Part shown: piece by piece, positions 21,133 to 31,790 of the stretch
How positions within the stretch are numbered: the first letter of the stretch is position 1
Layout: each line of letters begins with the position of its first letter
Assembly: GCF_910594005.1 (NCBI RefSeq)
Contig: NC_057834.1
Span: 108,341,650 to 108,405,649 of the forward strand
DNA length: 64,000 nucleotides
Source: Cervus elaphus
Lineage: Eukaryota > Chordata > Mammalia > Artiodactyla > Cervidae
Direction: 5' to 3'
Program-made: the position numbers and the translations under genes
Notes under the pieces: generated by a model
The model's input: the letters and a program-made list of their open reading frames with translations, nothing else
The model's database searches: none
Told to the model about the DNA's origin: nothing

Positions 21133-21761
21133 ACTGATCAACTCTCTCAGTTTTATAGCTTTTACCATAGAGTTAGTAAAATCAATGTTAGTTTGTTTCA
21201 CAGAGTAGAAATAATCTTGAAAAACTTAGCTTTGATTAGAATTTCTAAAAGCAAATCCTATTCTTCCCTCTTAATTCAAATTATAAAATTGCAGATGTAT
21301 TCAGCAGAAAAATAGTGACCTAGGATATCATAAGATTATTCTTAAGATTTCAGGATATCTTATAAAATCCTGCATTCAAAATTTTCAGTATTAATTTTAG
21401 AGTTAATAGCACTGCACGTTCTTCACTGAACAGCAACTAAAATATTTCTGTTTGGAAAATTATCTTCAAGTCTTATAGAACAGGGATATGCTAAAAATAG
21501 CACTAAAGTTTTAGCTTGACAGATAACATTAACTGAGGTGAGGAATAAAAGAGAAAGATTAAGCTGGCTCAGGATGGGAAAGATTCATGAGTTATCCACA
21601 TACAAGTAGAAAGAAATTTTATAAGGTTTAGTGAAAATGTCAGACTCTCTTTCTCCTGGGCCTTTGAACATTTTCCCTTTTGTCTGGATAATTTTTGCTG
21701 TATTTCAACATGTTCCGAATTTCCCCAAGCTCTGGACTCTACTATATTTTCCCACAGCACT
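21133..21761. other. AT-rich unassigned stretch
   Basis: No recognised gene or repeat. The forward frame of 147 codons (20872-21315) is SINE readthrough into AT-rich DNA. Confidence 0.5.
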
Positions 21762-21945
21762 TACCACCTCCTAATATAATATAAAATATTTTCATTATAT
21801 GTTTGTTTGCTTCTCCCATGCTCCTCTGCCAACGTAACAGAAGAGGGAGGTTGCTGTTGCCACCACAGTTGTATCCACAGCACCTAGAAAGGTCCCACTG
21901 TGCAGAAAAACCTTGATAAATATTTGTGGGGTGGATGAAAATATA
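21762..21945 (+). mobile_element. L2 LINE 3' end
   Basis: Sense L2: 'cacttaccacctcctaatat', 'gtttgcttctcccatgctcc', 'gttgtatccacagcacctag', 'aaaccttgataaatatttgt'. Confidence 0.7.
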
Positions 21946-22515
21946 CTTTGTAGCACATCTCCTGCCTGAAACTTATCCTAAACAAGTTTCATCTTGCATT
22001 CACTCTATCACAGCAATTTTAACACCATATATTTTAAAAAAAATTAAATTGAAGTACATTTAGTATAGAATTACCATTTTATTTTGTATTATTATTTGTT
22101 ATACTTTATTAATGGGGATTGATGTGGATAATTTTCAATCTAGAAAACATTTAATATTTAATAAAAATTCTTTATATATATCCACTTTCTTTGTCTATAT
22201 GGAGGAGGTTCTCAAAGAATAGTACTTGTGAAAGAAGCATGTTTTTTAGATTATTTTATCCCATTTTAAGTCATTGGAAATTTGAGAACTCAAATTTATA
22301 GAGATTGGCAAAAAATTTTTTAAATATTAATCTTCTAGACCTTTGCAAATGATAAGTAATAGCTATAAGTTTATCACAAGACAGAGATAGTATGGTAAAC
22401 ATTTCAAAAGTTACACAATTTCAGTGAATGCATTTCACAAACTATCAAATATATCCCAATGGAGAAGTAATTTTTAAAAGATATGGTATGCTGACATTGG
22501 GCATATTTTACATAT
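21946..22515. other. AT-rich unassigned stretch
   Basis: Strongly AT-rich with several A and T runs. No frame, repeat or motif is supportable. Confidence 0.5.
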
Positions 22516-22825
22516 ATATATTTTTATTGGAATATAGTCATTTTACAATGTTGTACAGCATAGTGCATTAGCTGTGTGTGCGTGTGTGTGTGTGTGTATC
22601 CCTCCTTCTTGGCCTCTCCCCCATCCCATCCATCTAGGTCACCACAGAGCACCCAGCTGAACTCCCTGCAGTATACAACAGGTTCCCACTAGCTATCTGT
22701 TTTACACATGGTAGTGTATATATGTCAATACGAGTCTCCCAATTCATCCCACCCCTTCCATCCACACATCTGCTCCTAATGTCTATGTGTCTGTCTTTCC
22801 TGAAAATAGGTCCCCATTTTAGAGT
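22516..22825 (-). mobile_element. L1 LINE 3' end, antisense
   Basis: Antisense artiodactyl L1: 'tttttattggaatatagtca', 'ttttacaatgttgtacagca', 'gcacccagctgaactccctg', 'ggttcccactagctatctgt', 'atacgagtctcccaattcat'. A (TG)n run of about 24 bases sits inside at about 22573-22598. Confidence 0.85.
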
Positions 22826-23057
22826 ATACAATTTGGCAGTTAATTCACAAACTTAGTAGATTTAGCACATTCACAATGTTGAGCAAACACTCCCTCAATC
22901 GAATTCCAACTCATTCTCATCAGCCTTAAAGAAAACCCTGTAGCTGTTTAGGAATCAATCCCCATTTTCCCCTACCTCTTAGCACCTGATGCTTTCTGTG
23001 TCTGTTTTATACAAAAGGAATGGAATAATATATAATCTTTTGTGTTTGGGTTGTTTC
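22826..23057 (-). mobile_element. Old L1 (L1M-type), antisense, 3'-side part
   Basis: Antisense old L1: 'tagcacattcacaatgttga', 'aaagaaaaccctgtagctgt', 'ccccattttcccctacctct', 'tttgtgtttgggttgtttc'. It is broken by the BovB at 23058 and resumes at about 23761. Confidence 0.75.
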
Positions 23058-23760
23058 GGTTCAGTTCAGTTCAGTCGCTCAGTCGTGTCCGACTGTTTGT
23101 GACCCCATGGACTGCAGCACGCCAGGCTTCCCTGTCCATCACCAACTCCTGGAGCTTAGTCAAACTCATGTCCATCGTGTTGGTGATGCCATCACCATCT
23201 TATCTTCTGTTGTCCCCTTCTCCTCCGGCCTTCAATCTTTCCCAGCATCAGGGTCTTTTCAAATGAGTCAGTTCTTTTCATCAGATGGCCAAAGTATTGG
23301 GAGTTTCAGCTTCACCATCAGTCCTTCCAATGAATATTCAGGACTGATTTCCTTTAGGATGGACTGGTTGGATCTCTTTGCAGTCCAAGAGACTCTCAAG
23401 AGTCTTCTCCAACACCACAGTTCAAAAGCTTCAGTTCTTCTGTGCTCAGCTTTCTTAATAGTCCAATTCTCACATCCATACATGACTACTGGAAAAACCA
23501 TAGCTTTGGCTAGATGGACCTTTGTTGGCAAAGTAATATGTCTGCTTTTTAATATGCTGTCTAGGCTGGTCATAGCTTTCCTTCCAAGGAGTAAGCATCT
23601 TTTAATTTCATGACTGCAGTCACTATTTGCAGTGATTTTGGAGCCCAAGAAAAGAAAGTCTGTCACTGTTTCCATTGTTTCCCCATCTATTTGCCATGAA
23701 GTGATAGGACCGGATGCCATGATCTTAGTTTTCTGAATGTTGAGTTTTAAGCCAACTTTC
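23058..23760 (-). mobile_element. BovB LINE, 5'-truncated, inside old L1
   Basis: The left (3') tail 'gttcagttcagttcagtcgc' starts abruptly in L1 text. The body matches the BovB copy at 16855 ('gtccgactgtttgtgacccc', 'gatggactggttggatctct'). It ends after 'tgagttttaagccaactttc', where L1 text resumes. A TTTC at each boundary may be a short target duplication. Confidence 0.94.
23268..23720 (-). pseudogene. BovB reverse transcriptase C-terminal fragment
   Basis: A 150-residue open stretch downstream of the catalytic YADD box, which is not in this copy. It contains 'SHEIKRCLLLGRKAMTSLDS', 'VMYGCENWTIKKAEHRRT' and 'RRLLRVSWTAKRSNQSILKE', the thumb/C-terminal part of BovB ORF2. The last residues are a frame shift away from the family end. 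No function is expected. Confidence 0.9.
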
Positions 23761-24000
23761 TTTCAGTTAGCACAGTGTTTTTGAAAAGTGCATTTTTTTT
23801 TTCATTTTGAAAAATGCATTTGAAAAATTCATTGTGTTATATGTAGATGTATATCTTCATTACTGTTTAAGCCTGAGTAATATTCTGTTGTGTGTATGTA
23901 TATACAACATTTGCTTACTTGTTCATCTTCATCTATTGATGGACATTTAGGTGGTCTCCACCTTTTGGTTATTGTGAATAGTGCTGCTATAAATAGCCCC
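23761..24000 (-). mobile_element. Old L1 (L1M-type), antisense, 5'-side part
   Basis: Resumes the L1 interrupted at 23057: 'gcctgagtaatattctgttg', 'tcatctattgatggacattt', 'aggtggtctccaccttttgg', 'ttattgtgaatagtgctgct'. Confidence 0.85.
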
Positions 24001-24295
24001 ATGCAACAATTTGTTCACACCATATTTTGATTACTTCTTTTCTAATCTCCAAATTGTGGACTCCATTAGGGCAGGGATTGAATTGGTCTTGTTCACAAAT
24101 GTATCCCCAGATGGAGTTGTGGTCTGGATAATATTTGTTCAATGAATGACTTGAATACAAAATGTCCAAGTCTCTTGAATATTTCATTAAAAGAGAATTA
24201 CTGGAATTTCCTAAGTTAATAGGGATATCTCAGCTTTAAAAAAATTTAAGGACACCATGGAAATGAAAGAATATCTATGCCTTAATTCCATATAA

Positions 24296-24321
24296 GGGTT
24301 TCCCAGGTGGCACTAGTGGTA
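24296..24321 (+). mobile_element. Head-only Bov-tA micro-insertion between direct repeats
   Basis: A 26-bp piece matching only the tRNA-like head of Bov-tA ('gggtttcccaggtggcacta'). It lies exactly between two copies of AATTCCATATAA (24284-24295 and 24322-24333). No body or tail is present. Confidence 0.8.
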
Positions 24322-24333
24322 AATTCCATATAA

Positions 24334-24764
24334 AGGCTAACTGCAGGAAAGTGAAAGGGAGGTGAGGGTGGCTGAGAGGAGTGAAGGACTCAAGTGGAGA
24401 GGAGAGGAGGCAGCAGCAGCTGACAGAGGTGTAGAAGCGTGGGGGAAGGAAGGGTGTACAGAGGGCTGGGGGGGAAGGGTGAGCAGAGGGCAGAGGGCTC
24501 AGAGATGAAGGACACCAGGCAGTTCTCAGGTTGCTATATGCCTCTCAAGCTGAGAGACGTTGAGAGAAGTCCTCTCTGCCCCCAAGAAACAGCATTTTGT
24601 CTTTTATTTTCAAGCATCAAAGTTGATTTCTGACATAAAGGTTTGCTTTAGTGTGGAATTCTGAAGGTGTTCCCCAGGTGTTCAAGAGTGACTTTGGCTT
24701 TTAGAAGAAACTTTTGAAATGAAAAGTGGTCTTCACATTGTAGTCACAATTTAGGAAAAAAAAA
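24334..24764. other. Unassigned stretch, purine-rich first half
   Basis: 24350-24520 is rich in G and A ('gagaggagaggaggcagcag'). The rest is unremarkable. The 64-codon frame at 24439-24633 is a low-complexity artefact. Confidence 0.5.
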
Positions 24765-24912
24765 TTGTTGTACCAAAACATGCAACAAATTTACCCTTTT
24801 AATAATTAATAAGGGTACATTTACAGTGTTGTTAACTACATAAACATTGTTGTATAGCAGATCCGTGGAACTTTTTCTTCTTGCATGACTGATACTCTAT
24901 ACCCATTGAACT
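24765..24912 (-). mobile_element. Old L1 3' end fragment, antisense
   Basis: 'acatttacagtgttgttaac', 'tgttgtatagcagatccgtg', 'gatactctatacccattgaa' match antisense L1M 3' text. Confidence 0.65.
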
Positions 24913-25039
24913 TAACTAAGCATTTATAGGACACCTCCTGTGTGCCTGCAATTAAAACAGACCATTGCCTCTCTGGGTAATTTGCTCCTTCATCCATTTA
25001 CATCTAGAGACTCTGTTCATTTACATATATTAATAAGCC

Positions 25040-25250
25040 TGCATTTTTTTGTAGTGCTTTACAAGTTATAAGGCACTTTCCTTATATTTCCTTATAAGTA
25101 AATTATAAGGTACTTCCTATTTACTCCATTATTTGATCCCCTCCCAAACTATTTGATTTTACAAATGAGGAAACCAAAGTCAAGAGAAGAGTAGTTTATC
25201 CAAGATTTTAGAGCCAGAGAGTTGCAGAGCTAAGATTTGAAGTTGGTTTT
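25040..25250 (-). mobile_element. MIR-family SINE
   Basis: Reverse MIR: 'tttgattttacaaatgagga', 'aaccaaagtcaagagaagag', 'gagagttgcagagctaagat'. Confidence 0.75.
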
Positions 25251-25547
25251 TGAAAATGAGTTCTTCCCAGTGGATTATGCTATCATGATTCATTTCAAAT
25301 AGCAATAAAGAGTGATGTTAGCTTTTCCTCTTGGGTTACTTAGAAAAATGAAAAATATTTATAAAATAAATTTCATTATCTGGTTCAAAATAGCTTTTAA
25401 AAATTCACTGTATAAAAAAAAATTCACTGTATAAGTTGCTTTTTTCTCTTAACAAATTCCTCTGATCCAAAGCTTTTTTCTTATTTAGCTTTTATTTATT
25501 GTTCTAAACAGTATTACTTTGCAAGTATTAGCCATTGCATTGGACAT
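25251..25547. other. AT-rich unassigned stretch
   Basis: Nothing recognised except a local direct repeat: 'aaaaattcactgtata' occurs twice, at about 25398-25413 and 25418-25433. Confidence 0.5.
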
Positions 25548-25790
25548 GTGCTAAAGTGCTGGAACCAAATTTGGTCTTGAATCCTATATTTGTTGCTAAA
25601 TTAGTTGTGTGACCTAGGAGAAGCCAATAACCTTAAGCTTCAATGTGCCCATCTGTAAAATGGTGATTATAATAATAGCTACCTCAAACTGTCCTAATGA
25701 AGAGTAGATGAGATAATGCATCAAAATTGCTTAGCATATTTCCCTGGCCCATAGCAAGCTCTCAACAAATGAGAGATGTTATTACTATCC
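25548..25790 (+). mobile_element. MIR SINE, nearly full length
   Basis: Sense MIR: 'ttggtcttgaatcctatatt', 'ttagttgtgtgacctaggag', 'ccatctgtaaaatggtgatt', 'agtagatgagataatgcatc', 'agcaagctctcaacaaatga'. Confidence 0.88.
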
Positions 25791-25859
25791 TAAATATGAA
25801 AAATGAATATTTTATCCAATTGAACCCATTTTTAGTAAAGGACTGAATCCTTGCAGCCA

Positions 25860-26075
25860 GAAAGTATGGAAAGAGTCCAGAATTTGAAGCCAAACTGAAG
25901 TAAGTGCCAATCCCGTTTCTGCCAGTTAGGAGCGGTATGGATTTTGCTCCTTACTGCACATTGAGGATGATAATACCTAGCTAGCTAACTAGATTCTTGC
26001 GAGTATATTTTTAAAGACCCTGAGATATCATAAGTGTTCAATAAATAGAAGCTAGTATTGTTATTATTATAAATA
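25860..26075 (+). mobile_element. MIR SINE
   Basis: Sense MIR: 'gagtccagaatttgaagcca', 'ccaatcccgtttctgccagt', 'gcacattgaggatgataata', 'cataagtgttcaataaatag'. Confidence 0.8.
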
Positions 26076-26299
26076 TTATTATTTCAAATAAAAAATCCCA
26101 GTCTCACATACCAACAGATCTAGAGACTCAGAGAAGACACCAAGGGGAATGCCAGCTGAGTGCAGAATTCTATCTTTTGGGATCAGAACTCAGACAACCC
26201 TTAAAAACTAGACCTGAAAATGGTTGTGACAATTAACAAGATATATCTTATGGCCTAGATTGCAAAATGTCAAGGTCATTATTATGTCATGGATGTTTG
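26076..26299. other. Unassigned stretch
   Basis: About 220 bases with no recognised feature. Confidence 0.45.
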
Positions 26300-27324
26300 T
26301 CTCTGCATCTTATTCTTCTTTTTAGTCCAAAGCCTTTATATCTAATTTAACTGATGTATTGATCATCCACTACACGACTAACCCTGTCACTGGGGGAAAC
26401 ACAAAAACACGCGTGCTGATCTCTCCTCAGCTGACATTCTTGGAGGGGTTTTACTCAATTCCATAACATTAAGTGCATCTATATCCAGATGACTACCAAT
26501 TTATTTCTTCAGTCCCACCTTCTCCTCTTGACCCTTCAGACTCATCGCATTTGCCTATTTCCCATGTTCATGTAGGTGTGAAATATCTCAAAGATAATGG
26601 GGCTAAAGCAGAACTGTTGACATATTCTCCACCCTGCTCCATAAGCCTGCCTTTACCTCAATATATCACATTCAATAAATGACACCAAGTTCACCCAACT
26701 ACTTGGTCCAAAGTTGGAACAGTCTATGACCTTTGCCTTTCTTTCACAGCCTATATCCAATGTATCAGCAAATATCATCAGTTTTACTTTCAGAATATAA
26801 TCCTAATCCAGCCATTTCTTACTGATTTCCTCCATTCTCATCCCAGCCTCAAACATCAATCTTTTGTACTTGCTTGACCGAACCCCTTACTTCCAGCCTT
26901 GCCTCCAGGTCAATGACTATGACCACATGCATGGTACACAGTACAACTCCAGGGACACCTTCCACATTAACTTCAGTGTGAAGATGCCCCTGAAGTACTG
27001 CTTCCCAGGGACCTTACTTGCTTTCTTCCAGTCTACTCTCCATGGAGCAAAAATTTCAAATTTAAGTCAAAACATATTGCTGCTCTCCTCAGAATGCCTC
27101 AGCGCTGCCTTTCACACCTATAGTAAAGTCTGCAGTTTTGTAAGATGCCACAGAATCTGGCTTCAAACCACACCACCTCATTTAATTCTCCTCTTCCACT
27201 CTCTCACCTTCCTCTGGTTACATAAATCTCTTTGCTTTTCCTGTAGACCATCTCAAGTACATTCCCCTCAGGGCCTTTGAAGCTGCTGGTCCCTCTCTCT
27301 GGGATCCTCTTCCTACAGGTATTT
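26300..27324 (+). mobile_element. L2 LINE, ORF2 C-terminal region, sense
   Basis: A long sense L2: 'tatatccaatgtatcagcaa', 'tttactttcagaatataatc', 'ttcccagggaccttacttgc', 'cctcagcgctgcctttcaca', 'cacctcatttaattctcctc', 'cccctcagggcctttgaagc', 'tccctctctctgggatcctc'. The order matches L2 ORF2 into the 3' UTR. The frames of 69 and 138 codons do not retain the L2 protein. Confidence 0.85.
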
Positions 27325-27328
27325 GCAT

Positions 27329-27548
27329 AGTGCATGCTAAGTCACTTCAGTCGTGTACATCTTTTTGTGACCCCATGGACTAGAGCCCACCAGGCTCCTC
27401 TGTCCATGGGATTCTCCAGGCAAGAATACTGGAGTGGGTTGCCTTTGCAACCCAGGAGATCTTCCCAACTCAGGGATCAAACCCATGTCTCTTATGTTTC
27501 CTGCATTGGCGGGTGGGCTCTTTACCACTGAACCACCAGGGAAGACCC
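27329..27548 (-). mobile_element. Bov-tA SINE inside L2
   Basis: Reverse unit: 'agtgcatgctaagtcacttc', 'gtgaccccatggactagagc', 'ggcaagaatactggagtggg', 'ttcctgcattggcgggtggg', 'ctgaaccaccagggaagacc'. L2 text continues on both sides. Confidence 0.95.
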
Positions 27549-27845
27549 ATTGTGCACCCTCATCTAAGTCAAGTATTTGCTCAAGTGTTCCTTCTCAGGG
27601 AGGGCTTTTCTGATCATCCCACGATTTAATGTGATATTGTTTTACCCGGCTTCATTTTTTGTATAGAATTTACTCTACCTTGCATGATAGATTTACTTAT
27701 TTATTTGGTTTTCCTCTGTCTCTCCCATGGGAATTTAACCTTTATGAGGGTAGAGATGTTTTCCCCCATTTTACTCAATACCGTATTCTAGGAAGGGCTT
27801 AGTGCATAAGTGTTCAGTAAATATTTAGAGATTGAATGAATGGAA
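27549..27845 (+). mobile_element. L2 LINE 3' end, sense, continuation
   Basis: Completes the L2 broken by the SINE: 'gtgttccttctcagggaggg', 'tttacttatttatttggttt', 'tctctcccatgggaatttaa', 'cctttatgagggtagagatg', 'gtgttcagtaaatatttaga', 'gattgaatgaatgg' at the end. Confidence 0.88.
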
Positions 27846-28194
27846 CATGAAATTTATTCATTGGTTCATGAATTCCTTCCTTCCTTCATTGAACAATCAT
27901 TCACTAATAAGCTATTCTGTGCTAGCATATCACATACATCATTTCCTCTCACCCTAACAATAATGTGATCTTGATTTTTACAAGTTAACAGGGTTTTGCG
28001 GAGAGGAAGAATCTGGGCTACACGAGGTATTAGTTTGATTGACTTCACTGCCCATAAACTTTCCACTCTAGCAAATTATCACTTACCTAGCCTATGCTGG
28101 CTAGTGGTTATGCATGGCACTTGATGAAATAAAAAAATTGGAAATGATTTAATCATGACAATATGTAGAGTTTATTTAGGTAGTTTATCAGTCA
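27846..28194. other. Unassigned stretch, possible reverse L2/MIR
   Basis: 'ttccttccttcattgaacaa' and 'ctattctgtgctagcatatc' suggest a degraded reverse L2/MIR at about 27885-28030. The remainder is unassigned. Confidence 0.4.
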
Positions 28195-28560
28195 GGTTTT
28201 GCTGCAATAGTAAACAACCTCTGTCTCAGAGGCTCATGACAACAGATATTTATTTCTTATTCACATTATATGAAAGCTGTGGGTCAGCTGGGTTCAACTT
28301 AGCTTATGTGTCTTCTTGTACTGCAACCTAAACCAGAGAGTGGCCACTAGCTGGGAATGCCCTTTTCACAGTGGAGGTGGGGATGAGAGGGAGCAAGCCA
28401 AACCCTGCAAGCACATTTAAAGCTCCTGATTGAATTTGACAAGTGTCACATATTCCTGATCTCCCATTGACCAAAGTATGTCACATGGCCAAGCTCAAAA
28501 TCAGTGAGGCCAGGATGCAGATTCCTCCCTCAGTTTGTGTAGGCATATCACATGTAAATA
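28195..28560. mobile_element. MaLR/MLT1-like ancient LTR fragment
   Basis: 'tcagtcaggttttgctgcaa', 'cctctgtctcagaggctcat', 'gacaacagatatttatttct', 'ctgtgggtcagctgggttca' and 'gtcacatggccaagctcaaa' occur in the order found in MLT1-type solo LTRs. The subfamily is uncertain. Confidence 0.55.
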
Positions 28561-29170
28561 GGTGGGAACATATAATCCTATTATAGAGAAACAGAGAAGA
28601 GTTCAGAAAAATAATCCCAAGTCTATCATAGAAGAAGAAGATATTTTTAAAAACGAGATCCATGGGACAAAAACAACAAAAGCCCCCTTTAGTTATCCTT
28701 GTAGAAGAGAATGGTTTAGGGTCTGTCTTCACATTGGCAAATTTGAATCGACATTATTCTTATCTCCACTAGCAGTGAATGGTTTCAGAGGGACTTCACT
28801 CTTGCTTTTTTTTGTGCGTTGACTCTGTGAAGACTTTGAAATCTTATGCTATGCTAGACACTAGGGAAACAAGATGAACTTCACAAAAGATTTTTGGGAA
28901 AACAAGCTGTTAAATTGTTTGTTTACAGTTAGAGCTATACATTTTTTTTAGCAGCCAGTATCTTTGGAACCCTGTCCAAAAGAGCTTTTTCTCTTGAAGC
29001 TATGGAAGCCAAACTAGCTCTGATGATCAGGGAATTAAAATGTCTCATCAGAGTTTATACTGAAGCATTGACTTTTAAATGAACAATTAGTTGTAACCCT
29101 CACATATAGTAGTATCTCAACCTCTCTCTCTCTCACACACTCACACACTCAGTGTTGTAGGTGCCCTGAC
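28561..29170. other. Unassigned stretch with short simple repeat
   Basis: An overlapping pair of opposite frames (28481-28822) has no domain. A CT/CA-rich simple repeat lies at about 29119-29152 ('ctctctctctctcacacact'). Confidence 0.45.
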
Positions 29171-30249
29171 ATATGCATGCTCTTTTGCATCTTTTCATCC
29201 AGACTTTGTGTATAACTCTTTAGCTAATATCCTTTATCAAGGCTTTAGTGGACCACTATAATATTATTTATTCAACTGCACCCCTCTCATTTTCCTGGGA
29301 AGAGAGTATTTTTTCTTCTTCTGAGAATGATGCCTTTCCTTTCCCCTACTATAGCTGTGCAATCTGCAAGAACCACTGCCTGATTTATACGTGGGCATCA
29401 GATCTCAGCCTGGCCAATATGAGCTCTTGCTTTACATTTTTGGAGCTGGGATTAGGAAACTGCATCAGTGCCTCTCTCCAGAGGAATAAAATGAGTGATG
29501 TGAGCCTAAGAAGGCTTAGGCCTCTATGTTTCCTCTCTTGTGAAAGAAGGCAGCCCGAATGAGAGAAAATAAAGCTGACATACTGAGGGAGTCAGAGAAA
29601 AGACATGGGCACATGCCATTATGGGTAGTTTTCAAGTCCCAGGTCCAATCGCTCTTGATGTCCAGCTGTCTTACTGCCCTCATTGTATCTGATTATTCAT
29701 CCCTTTCTTGGATCCTGTGAATAATTAATGCCTTACCTTTTGGGGCAAAGGTAGTTTAAGTTGAATTTCTGCTTCTTGCAAACAGGTCATTCTTTGGAGA
29801 ATAACGGCATTTTAAAAACTGTCCTTGGGGGAAAAAAAAGAGAGAGACACTGAAGGTATTTCAGGGATGGGCAGGAAGAGGGGGTCCCTGGTAGAGAAGT
29901 TTGGGGAAAACCAGCAGGGGGTGGAGTCACAGATGATTTAGAGAGGAGGGCTTTGAGAAGAAAGGCATAATCTGCAGTAGGCATGCACACTTCTGAGAGA
30001 ATTGGCAAGATGGGGACCAGAAATATTGGATTTCATCACAAGCAGGTCACATAAGCACATACAATGGAGAGGTGGCCGCGTAAACCAGCCAACATGGATT
30101 AGGGAGTAAACGGAGCTGAGGAAGACCAGACTGTGAGTGTAAAGAATGTTAGGAGATTTGACAGTAAAGAAAAGGCAAGAAATAAGATCAGCATCAGTAG
30201 CTTCCTTTAAGCAAGGTTTTTAGTTTTTTCCTTTCTCAGTGTGGAAGAG
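29171..30249. other. Unassigned 1.1-kb stretch, possible old LTR text
   Basis: 'ctcttgtgaaagaaggcagc' and 'gagagaaaataaagctgaca' (29540-29582) recall 3' LTR text of an old mammalian element. I cannot name it. Frames of 104 (29248-29562) and 73 codons have no domain. Confidence 0.35.
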
Positions 30250-30330
30250 ATACAATCAATAAATATTTGCCAAGTATGTATTACATTTCAGATACAATGC
30301 TATATGTTGGAATAAAAAGATGAATAAAAC
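30250..30330 (-). mobile_element. L2 LINE fragment, antisense
   Basis: 'acaatcaataaatatttgcc', 'aagtatgtattacatttcag' and 'aataaaaagatgaataaaac' give the short reverse L2 3' signature. Confidence 0.6.
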
Positions 30331-30720
30331 ACTAGCAAGATTGAATAAATTATGGTTAATCCATAAAATGGAAAACTAACAGCTCTAAAAATAAAAGGAC
30401 TATTTAAATAATAAAATCTATTGAAATATTAATTTAAAAATCAGGTTAAAAAAATCAGCATGTACATATAGTCTAATTTTTACTGTATACCTAAAAATAG
30501 ATATGTACCCACAGAAGAAAGGATAGAAGAATGCACACAAAGATATAAGTGGTGGTAAGTAGTGGTGTTCAGATTTATGGACAACATTTATCCTTTTCTA
30601 ATCTACATTTTCTAAATTTTCTGTATTTAGCCTATGCTACTTTTATAGTAAGAAAAATACACAAAAATAATATATATCTAAAAATAGTTGTAATACAGAC
30701 CCTGAAGTTGGTCACCAACT
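30331..30720 (+). mobile_element. Old L1 (L1M-type) 3' end, sense
   Basis: Sense old-L1 text: 'aattatggttaatccataaa', 'cagaagaaaggatagaagaa', 'ggtggtaagtagtggtgttc', 'tctaaattttctgtatttag'. Confidence 0.7.
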
Positions 30721-30759
30721 AATAGAAGAAATGACAGACTAAACAACCAGGTGCATGCA

Positions 30760-30904
30760 ACCCTACTTATTAAATCCAAAGACAAGAGTTTCTGTGGGTA
30801 GAGAGTAATTATATCTCCCTGGTGGGACTGGGGAGCCTTCTCAGAGGAAGTGATATTTCAGTTAGGTCTTGAACAATGAGCAAGAATTGGTCTGGCTAAG
30901 AAGA
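30760..30904 (-). mobile_element. L2 LINE, antisense, first part
   Basis: 'agccttctcagaggaagtga', 'tatttcagttaggtcttgaa' and 'caatgagcaagaattggtct' are reverse L2. It is broken by the L1 at 30905 and continues at 31291. Confidence 0.7.
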
Positions 30905-31290
30905 CCGCATATATTAACACATATATATGGAATCTAGAAGGATGGTACTGACTGGAGCAGCAATGGTAACGCAGATGTAGAGAACAGACTTAGGGACAAG
31001 GGTTGGGGAGAACAGGGAGAGGGTGAGATAAGTGGAGAGTAGCATGGATGCATACACACTAACATGTGTAAATAGACAGCCAATGGGAATTTGCTGCATG
31101 ACTCAGGGAACTCAAATGGGGGCTCTAATAACCTAGAGGGGTGGGAATGGGTGGGAGGTGGGAGGGAGATTCAAGAGGGAGGGGACATATGTATACCTAT
31201 GGTTAATTCATGTTGATGCATGACAGAAATCAAACCAAAATTGTAAACCAATCATCAGTCAATTAAAAATAATTTTTTTTTTAAAAAAAG
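30905..31290 (+). mobile_element. Artiodactyl L1 3' end, 5'-truncated
   Basis: Sense ruminant L1 3' UTR: 'tatatggaatctagaaggat', 'gggaatttgctgcatgactc', 'gggaggggacatatgtatac', 'ttgtaaaccaatcatcagtc', then AATTAAAAAT and a mixed A/T tail. It has the G-rich stretch typical of L1 3' UTRs. Confidence 0.92.
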
Positions 31291-31790
31291 GCCATGAGAA
31301 AACAAGCATAAAGTAGGAAAGTCCATCAAGCATTCAAGGAATTTTAAACATTCTGAGGGCAGAAGGGAAGGGGCAGAGGGAAGGTGGCTCCTGGAGCAAG
31401 AGGTATTTGGTACCTATTAAGGACTGGGACACGATCCTGTAGTTTAGGCAATGGAGAATGAGCAGAGAGTCAAGCAAGTCTTTGTAGAGAACCCCTGAGC
31501 AGACATACATGAAGAGGATGCAGCAGAGCTGATGGAGTCAGTGAGGAGGCTGAAAGTCCAAGTGTGAAAGGGTGAGGACTTGAACCAGGAAAATGGTAGA
31601 AGGATTGGAGAAGCAGGGCTCTATTAGAGAGTTATTTAGGAAGAGAAGGTAATAGGGTTTAATAGCAATATTAATAGCTATTGCATGGGTGCTCTGGAAG
31701 AAGACCTTTGAGATGGATTTTGGGGTGCAGGATGAAGGGAAAAAGAACGTTGTATCGTTATTCAGAGGGAGGAGTCAGATTGCATCACAG
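31291..31790 (-). mobile_element. L2 LINE, antisense, second part
   Basis: Continues the L2 beyond the L1: 'agaagggaaggggcagaggg', 'aaggactgggacacgatcct', 'gtgctctggaagaagacctt' fit the reverse L2 ORF2 C-terminal region. Confidence 0.65.

Noticed and set aside
20872..21315. 147-codon forward frame
   Set aside because: It begins upstream of, and reads through, a Bov-tA SINE and on into AT-rich DNA. No domain.
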